Part shown: piece by piece, positions 29,217-38,235 of the stretch
Layout of the letters: each line of letters starts with the position of its first letter
How positions within the stretch are numbered: position 1 is the stretch's first letter
From: Pseudopedobacter sp038243635
GTDB taxonomy: Bacteria > Bacteroidota > Bacteroidia > Sphingobacteriales > Sphingobacteriaceae
DNA length: 64,000 nucleotides
Assembly: GCA_038243635.1 (NCBI GenBank)
Contig: JBBSQW010000004.1
Span: 1-64,000, forward strand
Direction of reading: 5' to 3'
The notes under the pieces: generated by a model
The model's input: the letters and a program-made list of their open reading frames with translations, nothing else
What the model was told of the DNA's origin: nothing
Databases searched by the model: none
Made by a program: the position numbers and the translations under genes

Positions 29217-30617
29217 TTATTTCCAATTATCTGTACGGAAAGAAGATGCTGGCAAACCATCATTATTATAAAGCTGGCCCATTACCCATTCTTTATACGC
29301 ATATCTTACTGCAACAGGATTTTTAACATCATTGCTTTGTACCATTACTGTGTTTTTTTCTATGGTAGCGTTAGCTGGATGAAACACTTTGTCTTCTCCA
29401 GCAACCTCAAATAAAGTTAACGGCTTTTTAAAAGTGGTTAAATAGGGTGCGTAGTCAAAAGTTAAAACCGCTTTATCGCCATTTATTTTCATGGATTTAT
29501 AACGCGGTCCTTGATAGCCAATCCCTGCAATTCCGTAAGTTTTAGCTAATGCCCAGTAAGCCAAACGTTGTGCTGGGATGGTTTTATCCATAAAATGGAT
29601 ATCGTTCTCCATTCCTACATCTAACAAGCAAGCCATTCCACTATTCGGTATTACGTCCATCGCATTAAGCTGCGCTTCTCTTAATCTTGGACCATTTCTG
29701 CTGGCATCATTCGAGCCGTACGGCGCAATTTGACCATAATAAAACGGAAAATCACCTAAACCCCATTGCTTGCGCCAATCTTTCACCATCTCAGGAAAAA
29801 GCTGTTCGTAACGTTCAGATTCATGGCGGTTACTTTCTCCCTGCAACCAAATAACACCCCTAATGTTGTATTTTAATAACGGTGCAACCATCGCATTAAA
29901 AAGCGCAGTTGGTTCTCTGTGTGGATATTTATTATTCTCTAAAGTAATTGGAATTTCTACTTGAGGAAATGTGGACAAACTAGAGTTACTCATCCAAGCT
30001 TCAACCATGGTTCCACCAACGGTAGACATAATCATCCCGATAGGAACGTGTAGCTTTTTGTTTAAAATTTCTGCATACTGATAACCTATTGCACTAAATT
30101 CTCTAGCTGTAGCAGATGTTGACTCGTTCCATTCGCCTGTTACATCATCTAATGGCGTAATAGAACTAGTAGATTTAACTTTAAACAGTCTGATATTTAG
30201 ATGATCGGCATTTAAAATAATTTCATTAGCATTTAATATTGGTGATGAATTTCCACGTAAAGCCATTTCCATATTGGATTGACCAGAACATACCCAAACC
30301 TCTCCTATCAATATATTTTTTAGTTCTACAATACCATCTCCACTTAGTTTGATTTGGTAAGGCCCACCAGCGATGGGAGTTTTCACCACCACTTCCCAAC
30401 TTCCATTTTTACCTGTAGTGGTTTGGTAAGTTTTTTTATCCCACGATGTTGAAACCGATATTTTACTATTTGCATTTGCCCAACCCCAAATTTTGACATC
30501 TGCTTGCTGTTGCAAAACCATGTTGTTTCCAACAAGTGCGGGAAGTTTTATTTCGCTAAAGCTATCCGAAAAACAGAAAACAGAAAAAAATAGGAAGAGA
30601 AAGACTTTGCGTATCAT
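29217..30617 (-). CDS. Sialate O-acetylesterase-like SGNH hydrolase, probable glycan acetylesterase
   Basis: This 466-aa secreted protein starts with a signal peptide and the family's N-terminal jelly-roll (LPALVGNNMVLQQ). The SGNH domain shows GQSNMEM (nucleophile), STVGGT, WLQGESN and ENDIHFMDK (catalytic His). Members are named for sialic acid, but in xylan loci the same family often removes acetyl groups from hemicellulose, and nothing nearby suggests sialate metabolism. It is the first gene of the three-esterase operon. It is clearly paralogous to the first SGNH module of the protein at 3885-7137 (shared GEVW, GQSNMEM, LFP, PFYxxQ/APxx patterns). Confidence 0.9.
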   Translation of the reverse strand: MIRKVFLFLFFSVFCFSDSFSEIKLPALVGNNMVLQQQADVKIWGWANANSKISVSTSWDKKTYQTTTGKNGSWEVVVKTPIAGGPYQIKLSGDGIVELKNILIGEVWVCSGQSNMEMALRGNSSPILNANEIILNADHLNIRLFKVKSTSSITPLDDVTGEWNESTSATAREFSAIGYQYAEILNKKLHVPIGMIMSTVGGTMVEAWMSNSSLSTFPQVEIPITLENNKYPHREPTALFNAMVAPLLKYNIRGVIWLQGESNRHESERYEQLFPEMVKDWRKQWGLGDFPFYYGQIAPYGSNDASRNGPRLREAQLNAMDVIPNSGMACLLDVGMENDIHFMDKTIPAQRLAYWALAKTYGIAGIGYQGPRYKSMKINGDKAVLTFDYAPYLTTFKKPLTLFEVAGEDKVFHPANATIEKNTVMVQSNDVKNPVAVRYAYKEWVMGQLYNNDGLPASSFRTDNWK

Positions 30618-30856
30618 AAAAATTATGTAGGATTAAAATTGGAGAGCGTTAAGGCTTCTCCTCAAAAATCGCTTTTTTTAAGATCAAAACAAACGGCAGA
30701 TGCTTCAAATCTGCCTTGCAAATGTTTCATTAACCCGTTGCACTAAATTAAGACTTGGTAGCGCTTTCCTAATACAACTTCAATTTATAAGCGTTAAAAT
30801 CTTTTAACCTCGTAATTGATTACCAAAAACCCCTATAAATAAAGATATTTGCGCCC

Positions 30857-32044
30857 ATGGAAGCGAAAAAAATAGGAATAACGGGTTGGGGAAGCGTTTC
30901 GGCTTTAGGTTCAAATAAGAAAGAAATCTGGCAAAGCTATTTAAACAACAATCATTACTTTAAAAAACAGGTGTTTTTGCAAAATAAAGATTGGAGTGCA
31001 CCTTTAGCTGAATCTTCAAAAACAAAAACTGACAGCATATACAAGCAAAAAATAGCTTATAAAAACTTAGATCCAAGTGTTATTTATGCAATCGAAGCTT
31101 CCAGGTTGGCGATAAAAGATGCCAATTGGAATAATAACAATGAGTTCGGGATAAACATTGGCTCCTCCAGAGGAGCTACCACCGTTTTCGAAAAGTACCA
31201 CGCAGATTTTATAGCCAACCATCAGACCGAGACTTATCCACTTTGTTCACCGTCCACAACCTTAGGAAATATTGCCAGTTGGGTAGCTACAGATTTAGGT
31301 ACTGAAGGTCCAGCAATTTCGCATTCCATTACTTGTAGCACTGCTTTACATGCCATCATCAACGCCGTAGTTTGGATAACTTCTGGCTATACAGATTGTT
31401 TTTTGGCCGGCGGTAGCGAAGCTCCTTTAACGCCTTTTACCTTGGCACAAATGAAAGCTTTAAAGATTTACTCCAATGCCGACGATGATTTTCCTTGCCG
31501 AGCGATGGATTTAAGTAAACAAAAAAGCAGCATGATCTTAGGCGAAGGCGCTGCTTGCTTTAGTTTAGAGGCAAATCCAGAAAACCCAATTGCAAACATT
31601 ACTGGCATTGGTTACGGTGTAGAAATTATTAAAAATGGAGCTTCTTTATCTGCCGATGCACTTTGTATGCAGAAATCTATGCAAAAAGCATTAAAAAATC
31701 ACGATCCAAAAAGCATCGACGTGGTAATTATGCATTCGCCAGGCACTGTATTAGGCGATATTGCAGAAATGAAAGCGATAGAAGCAGTTTTTGGTAACGA
31801 TGTTCCCTTATTGACTTGTAATAAATGGAAATTAGGCCATACGTTTGGAGCTTCGGGGGCTTTAAGTTTAGAAATGGCACTTTTAATGATTCAACATAAT
31901 CAGTTTATTGCTCCTCCTTATCTCCAAGCTCAATTCCAAAATAAAGAGATTAAAAAAATAATGATTAACGCGGTAGGCTTTGGAGGTAATGCTGCAACTG
32001 TAATTATTGAGAAAGAAAACCAAGTCAAAGAATGCAAACTATAA
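30857..32044 (+). CDS. Beta-ketoacyl-[acyl-carrier-protein] synthase family protein (FabF-like)
   Basis: This 395-aa thiolase-fold condensing enzyme keeps the full KAS Cys-His-His triad: TCSTALH (Cys160), MHSPGT (His293; normally HGTGT) and KLGHTFGASG (His328), plus the C-terminal glycine-rich GFGGNAA. It would elongate acyl chains by decarboxylative condensation. No acyl carrier protein, ketoreductase or other fatty-acid or aryl-polyene gene is adjacent, so its pathway is unclear; specialised lipid or pigment synthesis is possible. The next gene overlaps its 3' end by 13 bases, which suggests co-expression. Confidence 0.85.
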   Translation: MEAKKIGITGWGSVSALGSNKKEIWQSYLNNNHYFKKQVFLQNKDWSAPLAESSKTKTDSIYKQKIAYKNLDPSVIYAIEASRLAIKDANWNNNNEFGINIGSSRGATTVFEKYHADFIANHQTETYPLCSPSTTLGNIASWVATDLGTEGPAISHSITCSTALHAIINAVVWITSGYTDCFLAGGSEAPLTPFTLAQMKALKIYSNADDDFPCRAMDLSKQKSSMILGEGAACFSLEANPENPIANITGIGYGVEIIKNGASLSADALCMQKSMQKALKNHDPKSIDVVIMHSPGTVLGDIAEMKAIEAVFGNDVPLLTCNKWKLGHTFGASGALSLEMALLMIQHNQFIAPPYLQAQFQNKEIKKIMINAVGFGGNAATVIIEKENQVKECKL

Positions 32045-32403
32045 TCCATTATTCCCTACATTTTATAGCCCCTTTTTTTATTGCTTATTTCTTTTTTAAA
32101 AGTGATTGGAAAAAGGTGTATTTGATTTTGTTGGCTACGATGGTCATCGATCTCGATCATCTTTTAGCAAACCCTATATTTCAGCCTGATAGGTGCAGTA
32201 TCGGTTTTCATCCGCTTCACAGCTATTACATTATGCCGTTTTACTTTGTATTACTGTTTTTCAAAAAACCATTCAATATTATCGGTATTGGATTAGTTTT
32301 TCATCTCTTTACAGATTCCTTAGACTGTTTACTCACATTGAGCTATTGTAAAAACTGCGTAATTAACAACTCGTTACTAAGCTTTTTGCATAGTATTTTT
32401 TAA
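32032..32403 (+). CDS. Small multi-pass membrane protein, DUF6122-like
   Basis: This 123-aa hydrophobic protein has about four membrane segments and conserved polar residues inside them (IDLDHLLA, HPLHSYY, FHLFTDSLDC), a pattern I associate with DUF6122. The His/Asp residues hint at metal coordination within the membrane, reminiscent of membrane-bound metal-dependent hydrolases, but no function is established. Its start lies inside the ketosynthase 3' end (13-base overlap), implying translational coupling. Confidence 0.65.
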   Translation: MQTIIHYSLHFIAPFFIAYFFFKSDWKKVYLILLATMVIDLDHLLANPIFQPDRCSIGFHPLHSYYIMPFYFVLLFFKKPFNIIGIGLVFHLFTDSLDCLLTLSYCKNCVINNSLLSFLHSIF

Positions 32404-32455
32404 CTTAAAATGATATCAATCAGACTTTAGGACACTACAAGCTACCAAAGTTTTG

Positions 32456-32463
32456 TAAATTTG
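32456..32463 (+). promoter_or_regulatory. Possible Bacteroidota -7 box (TAAATTTG) before the copper ATPase
   Basis: TAAATTTG matches the Bacteroidota -7 consensus TAnnTTTG and lies 61 bases before the ATG. No clear TTG at -33 was found, so this is a weak call. Confidence 0.35.
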
Positions 32464-32524
32464 CTTTATTGGGTTAAACATTGCTTTATGGAACCAAAGC
32501 AAGCCAATAGCAAAATAAACAATT

Positions 32525-35212
32525 ATGAAACAGACCTATATCGTTGATGGGATGAGCTGTAACGGCTGTCGCACCAAAGTTGAAGATACATTAAATACAA
32601 TTGAAGGCGTAAATGCAACAGTGACACTAGATCCACCACAGGCTAAAATCGAAAACCAGAATGATATTTCTCTTGAAGAGCTGCAAGCAACATTGAGCGA
32701 AAAAGACAATTATACCATCAAAAAAAAGTCTTTAATTTATACTGTTGAGGGGATGACCTGTAACGGTTGTCGCACTAACGTAGAAAATAAATTAAACGCC
32801 ATTGAAGGCGTAACCGCAACGGTAACTTTAGATCCGCCACAGGCTGAAGTTGAAACTGAAAATCCCATTACAATCGAGCAACTTCAAGAAAGATTAGGAA
32901 CTCATTATATCCTAAAAACCAAATCCTGTTTTGGTGGAGAAGATCAAGCTGCCGCTGTAAAAAAGAAACCTCAGAAAGCTATTGCGGGTGCAACTTATTA
33001 TTGCCCGATGCATTGCGAAGGAGATAAAACCTACGATAAACCTGGCGATTGCCCAGTTTGCGGAATGGATTTAGTACCGCAAGCAGTTACGCAAAAAACA
33101 AAGTTCACTTGTCCAATGCACCCCGAAGTGGTTAAAGACCAACCCGGTGATTGCCCCATCTGTGGAATGGATTTGGTGCCAATGGAACCAAAAGACGATG
33201 ATGACAACGCAGCTTACAATAAATTGGTGCGTAAGTTTAAGATAGCAGTTGCTTTCACGCTTCCTATATTCTTGATTGCCATGTCGGATATGATTCCCAA
33301 TAATCCGATTTATAAAATAATGGACATTAAATATTGGGATTGGGTGCAGTTTGGCTTATCAGTTCCAGTTGTTTTTTGTGCCTGTTGGATGTTTTTTGAA
33401 AGAGCATGGCGTTCGGTCGTGACTTGGAATTTAAACATGTTTACCCTTATCGGGATTGGTTCTGGCGTAGCTTGGTTATTTAGTATTGTTGCTTTATTTT
33501 TTCCAGATATTTTTCCAGACCAGTTTAAAACCCATTCGGGGACAGTTTATGTTTATTTCGAAGCGGCTACAGTAATACTCACGCTGGTATTATTAGGACA
33601 AGTTTTGGAAGCCAGAGCGCATAGCAAAACCAATAGCGCCATTAAAGAACTATTGAAATTAGCTCCCAATACTGCCGTTAAGATTGTCGACGGAAAAGAA
33701 CAAAAAGTCTCTATTGACGATGTGGAAATTGGCGATTTAATCAGAGTAAAACCTGGAGAAAAAATCCCTGTAGATGGCAGTATCAAAGATGGCAATCCAG
33801 TTATTGATGAAGCGATGATTTCTGGCGAGCCTATTCCCGTAGAAAAAAATAAGGACGACAAAGTAAATGCGGGAACCATCAATGGAAACCGCTCTTTTGT
33901 AATGACTGCAGAAAAAGTAGGTGCAGAAACCTTGCTTTCGCAGATTATTGAAATGGTAAATACTGCCAGCCGTTCAAAAGCGCCAATCCAAAAATTGGCT
34001 GATAAAATCTCTGGCTATTTTGTACCAGTTGTTGTTTTAGTATCTGCAATTACATTTATTGTTTGGTCAATTTACGGTCCAGACCCGGCTTACGTTTTCG
34101 CATTTGTAAATGCCATTGCCGTGTTAATTATTGCCTGCCCGTGTGCTTTAGGTTTAGCTACACCAATGGCAGTAATGGTTGGTGTTGGTAAAGGAGCAAC
34201 TGCTGGCGTGTTGATAAAAAACGCTGAGGCTTTAGAAAAACTAAACGAGATGAATGTACTGGTCATAGATAAAACCGGAACAATTACAGAAGGTAAACCA
34301 TCGGTTGAAAAGATTGTTAGCGATAGTACTGAACATTCGGAAAAAGATTTAGCCATGTTAATTGCTTCTTTAAATAGCAATAGCGAACATCCTCTAGCAC
34401 AGGCGACTTTAAAATATGCTGAAGAACAAAAAATCGAAACTAAAGACATCAAAAACTTTGAAGCTATCACGGGCAAAGGTGTTACGGGAAATCTTAACGA
34501 TGATGCTTTAGCGTTAGGGAACCAGAAGTTGATGGAGCAAGTAAATGCGCCAATCTCTACCGAATTAGCAGACGCAGTTAAACAGGAACAAGAGAAAGGA
34601 AAAACAGTTTCTTACTTCGCGATCAACCAAAAAGCGATTGGTTTTGTCGTAATTTCTGATAAGATTAAAGAAGGAAGTAAAGCTGCAATTAAAAAGCTGC
34701 AAGATGAAGGTTTACAAGTTATTATGTTTACTGGAGATAATGAAGCAACGGCAGAATCGGTAAGTAAAACTTTGGGTTTAGATAGCTACAAAGCACAAAT
34801 GCTGCCTCAAGATAAACTGGAAGAAATTAAGCGTTTACAAAAAAACGGCAACAAAGTGGCGATGGCTGGAGATGGAATTAATGACGCTCCTGCTCTGTCG
34901 CAAGCTGATATTGGCATTGCCATGGGAACCGGTACAGATGTAGCCATAGAAAGCGCTTCTATCACCTTAGTTAAAGGTGATTTAAATGGAATAGCAAAGG
35001 CAAAGCTGTTGAGCCATAAAGTAATGCGAAACATCAAAGAGAACTTGTTCTTCGCCTTAGCTTATAACATAATTGGAATCCCTATCGCCGCTGGTGTTTT
35101 ATATCCGGTATTTGGAATGTTACTTTCGCCGATGATTGCTGCATTAGCAATGAGTTTTAGTTCTGTTTCTGTAATTGTGAATTCTTTAAGATTGAAGAGT
35201 GCGAAGCTTTAA
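32525..35212 (+). CDS. copA: Cu+-exporting P1B-type ATPase
   Basis: This 895-aa copper pump has two N-terminal heavy-metal-associated domains with metal sites GMSCNGC and GMTCNGC, then two heavy-metal-binding domains with the CPMH...CPVCGMDLVP and CPMHPE...CPICGMDLVP patterns (about residues 155-232). Eight membrane helices are expected, with the ion-binding CPC at 538-540 and the phosphorylation motif DKTGTIT (Asp582). It would export Cu+ (possibly Ag+) to the periplasm. The two HMA domains are very alike in sequence (both contain NGCRT and VTLDPPQA), suggesting recent internal duplication. No CueR-type regulator or copper chaperone is adjacent. Confidence 0.93.
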   Translation: MKQTYIVDGMSCNGCRTKVEDTLNTIEGVNATVTLDPPQAKIENQNDISLEELQATLSEKDNYTIKKKSLIYTVEGMTCNGCRTNVENKLNAIEGVTATVTLDPPQAEVETENPITIEQLQERLGTHYILKTKSCFGGEDQAAAVKKKPQKAIAGATYYCPMHCEGDKTYDKPGDCPVCGMDLVPQAVTQKTKFTCPMHPEVVKDQPGDCPICGMDLVPMEPKDDDDNAAYNKLVRKFKIAVAFTLPIFLIAMSDMIPNNPIYKIMDIKYWDWVQFGLSVPVVFCACWMFFERAWRSVVTWNLNMFTLIGIGSGVAWLFSIVALFFPDIFPDQFKTHSGTVYVYFEAATVILTLVLLGQVLEARAHSKTNSAIKELLKLAPNTAVKIVDGKEQKVSIDDVEIGDLIRVKPGEKIPVDGSIKDGNPVIDEAMISGEPIPVEKNKDDKVNAGTINGNRSFVMTAEKVGAETLLSQIIEMVNTASRSKAPIQKLADKISGYFVPVVVLVSAITFIVWSIYGPDPAYVFAFVNAIAVLIIACPCALGLATPMAVMVGVGKGATAGVLIKNAEALEKLNEMNVLVIDKTGTITEGKPSVEKIVSDSTEHSEKDLAMLIASLNSNSEHPLAQATLKYAEEQKIETKDIKNFEAITGKGVTGNLNDDALALGNQKLMEQVNAPISTELADAVKQEQEKGKTVSYFAINQKAIGFVVISDKIKEGSKAAIKKLQDEGLQVIMFTGDNEATAESVSKTLGLDSYKAQMLPQDKLEEIKRLQKNGNKVAMAGDGINDAPALSQADIGIAMGTGTDVAIESASITLVKGDLNGIAKAKLLSHKVMRNIKENLFFALAYNIIGIPIAAGVLYPVFGMLLSPMIAALAMSFSSVSVIVNSLRLKSAKL

Positions 35213-35220
35213 GAACTAGC

Positions 35221-35334
35221 CGTCATTCCGAACGAGGTACGAGGAGGAATCTGTTAGTTTCTTCGCAGGATTAAAATGTTGCAAAGGAATTTAGAGGTCT
35301 CTCCTATCGTCGAGAGGACGACGGGGGAATGACG
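35221..35334. repeat. Probable dispersed intergenic repeat with inverted ends
   Basis: In the 283-base gap between the copper ATPase and the FAD dehydrogenase, CGTCATTCC (35221-35229) and GGAATGACG (35326-35334) form a 9-base inverted pair. They enclose sequence with further GA/CG-rich repeats such as gaggtacgaggaggaat. I know similar text as a multicopy non-coding element in Sphingobacteriaceae genomes, but a second copy is not visible in this window. Confidence 0.55.
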
Positions 35335-35397
35335 ACGTGGGATTGACGAAGTGGTGGACTTAGCGTGGATGTGCTGTGGCAATCTGTCAGTTCTTTC

Positions 35398-35424
35398 GCA
35401 CAAGCTCAAGTCTAAGGCTTGTGC
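35398..35424. terminator. Hairpin between convergent genes
   Basis: GCACAAGC (35398-35405) pairs with GCTTGTGC (35417-35424) across an 11-base loop, followed on the plus strand by TTTAAATT. It could terminate the copper ATPase transcript or the opposing dehydrogenase transcript. Confidence 0.4.
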
Positions 35425-35495
35425 TTTAAATTAGGTTTCCATCTTCTTACCTTATAAAGTGCCACGCTCTATCGCTTACAATGACAGTTTTACGT

Positions 35496-36893
35496 CTAAA
35501 AAATCTTATCCGGATTCAAAATCCCATTTGGGTCGAAAACCTTTTTAATGCCACGCATTAAATTCAAGCTAATTTCACTGTATTTTATCGGCATAAACTC
35601 CTTTTGCACCAAACCAATACCATGTTCGCCAGATATCGTTCCACCAAGCATAACAGTCAACTCAAAAATCTCTCTAATTCCAGCTTTTAACTTATTCTTC
35701 CAATCGTCATCAGACATCTCTCCTTTGATGATATTTACATGGAGATTCCCATCACCTGCATGCCCATAACAAACTGAATGAAAACCATATCTTGAACCAA
35801 TTCCTTTAATCCCTTTAATCAGTTGCGGTAAGTTTGCTCGTGGAACAACCGTATCTTCTTCTTTATAAATAGAATTTGCCTTAACAGATTCCGGCATTAC
35901 TCGTCTTATCTTCCAAAACTCTTCTTTTTGGGTAGCTGCATCTGCAAACAGCACCTCAATAACACGATGTTTCTCTAACACATTATTGATGACTTCGCAA
36001 TCACCAAAAAGCGTATCCATATCATTTCCATCCACTTCAATCATCAAGTAAGCTTCGGCTTCTGGATGGATAGAAAAATTGAGTTTATCGTATTCAATCA
36101 CCCACTCTAAACCTTTGCGCTCCATAAATTCCAAAGCAGACGGTATAACGCCAGCTCTAAAAACCGCTGAAACTGCTGCACAAGCGTCCTCATTAGTTGG
36201 GAAAGCGCACATGAGTAAAATGTCATGCAATGGTCTTGGGATGAGTTTTAAAACAATCTTGGTAATAATAGCTAAAGTACCCTCAGAACCAATTAGCAAC
36301 TGTGTTAAATTATATCCTGAAGCATACTTCAATGTGTTTGCACCCGTCCAAATAATATCGCCGTTAGGCAAAACCACTTCGAAATTTAAAACATACTCTC
36401 TAATCGTTCCGTATTTCACAACCCTTGGTCCGCCAGAACCATGGGCCATATTCCCACCAATATAACACGAACCCTTGCTGGATGGGTCTACTGGATAAAG
36501 CAAACCTTTTTCGGCTACAGCATCCATAAAAACCTCAGTAATAACACCAGGTTCAACCGTGGCTTGGAGGTTTTTCTCGTCTATCTCAATAATCGTATCT
36601 AAGCGTTCCAAACTCAAAACCACACCGCCACGCACTGGTAATGCGCCACCGCTCAAACCAGTTCCTCCTCCCCTTGGCGTTACAGGAATCAAATGCTCAT
36701 TACAGTATCTTAAAATCTCAGAAATCTCCTTAACGTTCTTCGGCTTAATCACTACATCCGGAAAGAAGCTTAAATCTTCAGTTTCGTCTTTGCTGTACTT
36801 GTAAATACTTTCCTGATCGGTAAATACATTCCCTTCCCCGCAGATTTGTTTGAGTTTATTAAGGTTTTTTTGATTAACTGGATTAAATTCCAT
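35496..36893 (-). CDS. FAD-linked 2-hydroxyacid dehydrogenase (GlcD/D-lactate dehydrogenase family)
   Basis: This 465-aa flavoprotein has an N-terminal FAD_binding_4 domain (PRGGGTGLSGGALP, the FAD pyrophosphate-binding loop; IGGNMAHGSGG; GSEGTLAI) and a C-terminal FAD-oxidase_C domain with YGHAGDGNLH and SGEHGIG. The family oxidises glycolate, D-lactate or D-2-hydroxyglutarate. Without GlcE/GlcF partners next to it, the specific substrate cannot be chosen. It lies 1 base downstream of folB on the same strand; the pairing looks positional rather than metabolic. Confidence 0.9.
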   Translation of the reverse strand: MEFNPVNQKNLNKLKQICGEGNVFTDQESIYKYSKDETEDLSFFPDVVIKPKNVKEISEILRYCNEHLIPVTPRGGGTGLSGGALPVRGGVVLSLERLDTIIEIDEKNLQATVEPGVITEVFMDAVAEKGLLYPVDPSSKGSCYIGGNMAHGSGGPRVVKYGTIREYVLNFEVVLPNGDIIWTGANTLKYASGYNLTQLLIGSEGTLAIITKIVLKLIPRPLHDILLMCAFPTNEDACAAVSAVFRAGVIPSALEFMERKGLEWVIEYDKLNFSIHPEAEAYLMIEVDGNDMDTLFGDCEVINNVLEKHRVIEVLFADAATQKEEFWKIRRVMPESVKANSIYKEEDTVVPRANLPQLIKGIKGIGSRYGFHSVCYGHAGDGNLHVNIIKGEMSDDDWKNKLKAGIREIFELTVMLGGTISGEHGIGLVQKEFMPIKYSEISLNLMRGIKKVFDPNGILNPDKIF

Positions 36894-36894
36894 T

Positions 36895-37263
36895 TTACTT
36901 CTTATAGCTTAATTGTACAAAAGAACTCTCTATTTGGGCTTTAACAGGCGGACTCAACTTTTTTATAGCGATAACAACCGTTTGTGCTACAGGAAATTTA
37001 TCAACTATTTTATCAATAATTTTTTGCGCAACGAACTCTATCAATTTAGCTTCTTGGGCAAAGGCTTCACTGCATACCTCATGAAGTTGCATATAATCTA
37101 TACTTCCGGCTAAATTATCATCTGTAAAAGGTTTTTCAACTTTAAAAGTAACGGATAAATCAACGATAAAGTTGTTCTTAAAAACTCTTTCTTCGGGATA
37201 CCATCCAATTGCTGCATTAAATTTTGCGCCATTTAAGCCAACGGATGCTAAGGTTTCACTCAT
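36895..37263 (-). CDS. folB: Dihydroneopterin aldolase
   Basis: This 122-aa protein belongs to the FolB family of folate biosynthesis, which cleaves 7,8-dihydroneopterin to 6-hydroxymethyl-dihydropterin. Family features include GWYPEER near the N-terminus, SIDYMQLHE, the catalytic-region LIEFVAQKI and the C-terminal KKLSPPV. The start used is ATG (37261-37263); a TTG two codons upstream is also in frame but less likely. Folate-pathway partner folK is at 44353-44847, not in the same operon. Confidence 0.92.
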   Translation of the reverse strand: MSETLASVGLNGAKFNAAIGWYPEERVFKNNFIVDLSVTFKVEKPFTDDNLAGSIDYMQLHEVCSEAFAQEAKLIEFVAQKIIDKIVDKFPVAQTVVIAIKKLSPPVKAQIESSFVQLSYKK

Positions 37264-37343
37264 GTTCAAAGATGATGGTTAATAGATTTAAATCAAAATA
37301 ATTAGTGCTTAGATTTTATTAAATTTGAGAATAAGCCTTTATC

Positions 37344-37738
37344 ATGACTCAGCCAAATAACTCTAAATCTTTAAAAAAAGACGTGTATCAACATCCAGAT
37401 TATTATTTATTGGTTGATTTATTAAGCGAAGAAACTAGCGGAAATGATTACCGAAATTACCAAAGCTCAATTGTTAGTTTGGAGATTAGGGGTATTAAAA
37501 AATGAAGGAAGAGCAACACCTGCTCAAATCTTTATGACAAAAAGAAACTCCGTTGAAACCGCAACACGAATAGCCAGAGAAGCTCGATAAATTATAGGTA
37601 CTATGGGAATTATAGGCGAATATCCAATTATGCGCCACATGATGAATTTGGAATCGGTAATTACCTATGAAGGCACACATGATATTTATTTTATTGATTA
37701 CCGGGATGGACATTATTGGAGAAAATGCTTTTGGTTAA
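37344..37738 (+). pseudogene. Decayed glutaryl-CoA (acyl-CoA) dehydrogenase with large internal deletion
   Basis: The first about 30 codons (VYQHPDYYLLVDLLSEE) match the N-terminus of Bacteroidota glutaryl-CoA dehydrogenase. From 37429, in another frame, the sequence jumps to the C-terminal part (KKLAEMITEITKAQLL, then EYPIMRHMMNLESV and YEGTHDI, which holds the catalytic Glu). About 260 internal codons are missing, judged from the usual length near 390 aa. Further damage is visible: CGA-TAA at 37588-37590, where the family has Gln, and a shift near 37690-37697 after which ITGMDIIGENAFG and TAA (37736-37738) appear in the third frame. The gene cannot make an active enzyme. An intact copy elsewhere in the genome is likely but not seen here. 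Confidence 0.9.
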
Positions 37739-37946
37739 TTGAGTAGTCATTTTAAAATTCAACTTGGCTCTGTGTTCTCCACGGTTCTTTCTGGCTTTAT
37801 ATGCTTCGGTTACCTTAACGAGACTAAACACCGTCCGTATTTATTTTGTTTGCGCTCTAAAAAAACTTCTTTCCTCTGTGGTTAAAAATCAGTTTGGCTT
37901 AAAACTTGCAAAGTCTCCAATAGTTACAAACCTTAAAAAGAATATC

Positions 37947-38159
37947 ATGAACAGAACAGTCGGAATTATTTTAGTAGTTGTAGGAATTGCAATGCTAATA
38001 TGGGGAGGTTTCTCTTACACAAAGAAAGAAAAAGTAGTTGATGCTGGTCCCATTCAAATATCTGCAGATAAGCAAAAAACAGTAAACTGGCCTCCTTACG
38101 CTGGCGGAATTATTTTAGTTGCAGGCGTAGTAGTTTTAGTAACTGCTAAAAAGAATTAG
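37947..38159 (+). CDS. Small two-helix membrane protein of unknown function
   Basis: ATG at 37947 gives a 70-aa protein (MNRTVGIILVVVG) with one membrane segment at each end and a short polar middle containing ISADKQKTVNWPPYAGG. The AAAAAG upstream is a modest ribosome-binding context. The longer open frame reaching 37764 adds sequence with no coding character. It looks like the DUF3185-type small membrane proteins, but I cannot assign it firmly. The 208 bases between the pseudogene and this start hold only repetitive-looking non-coding text (ctctgtgttctccacgg and cctctgtggttaaa). Confidence 0.7.
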   Translation: MNRTVGIILVVVGIAMLIWGGFSYTKKEKVVDAGPIQISADKQKTVNWPPYAGGIILVAGVVVLVTAKKN

Positions 38160-38235
38160 ATTTAGTTGGCTAGTATTAGCTAGAATTATTAAACCTACCG
38201 TTACCGAGTAATTCTATAAAATAACCTTAATTTTG

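Noticed and set aside
37495..37713. 72-codon minus-strand open frame
   Set aside because: Lies opposite the glutaryl-CoA dehydrogenase remnant, which explains the sequence far better.
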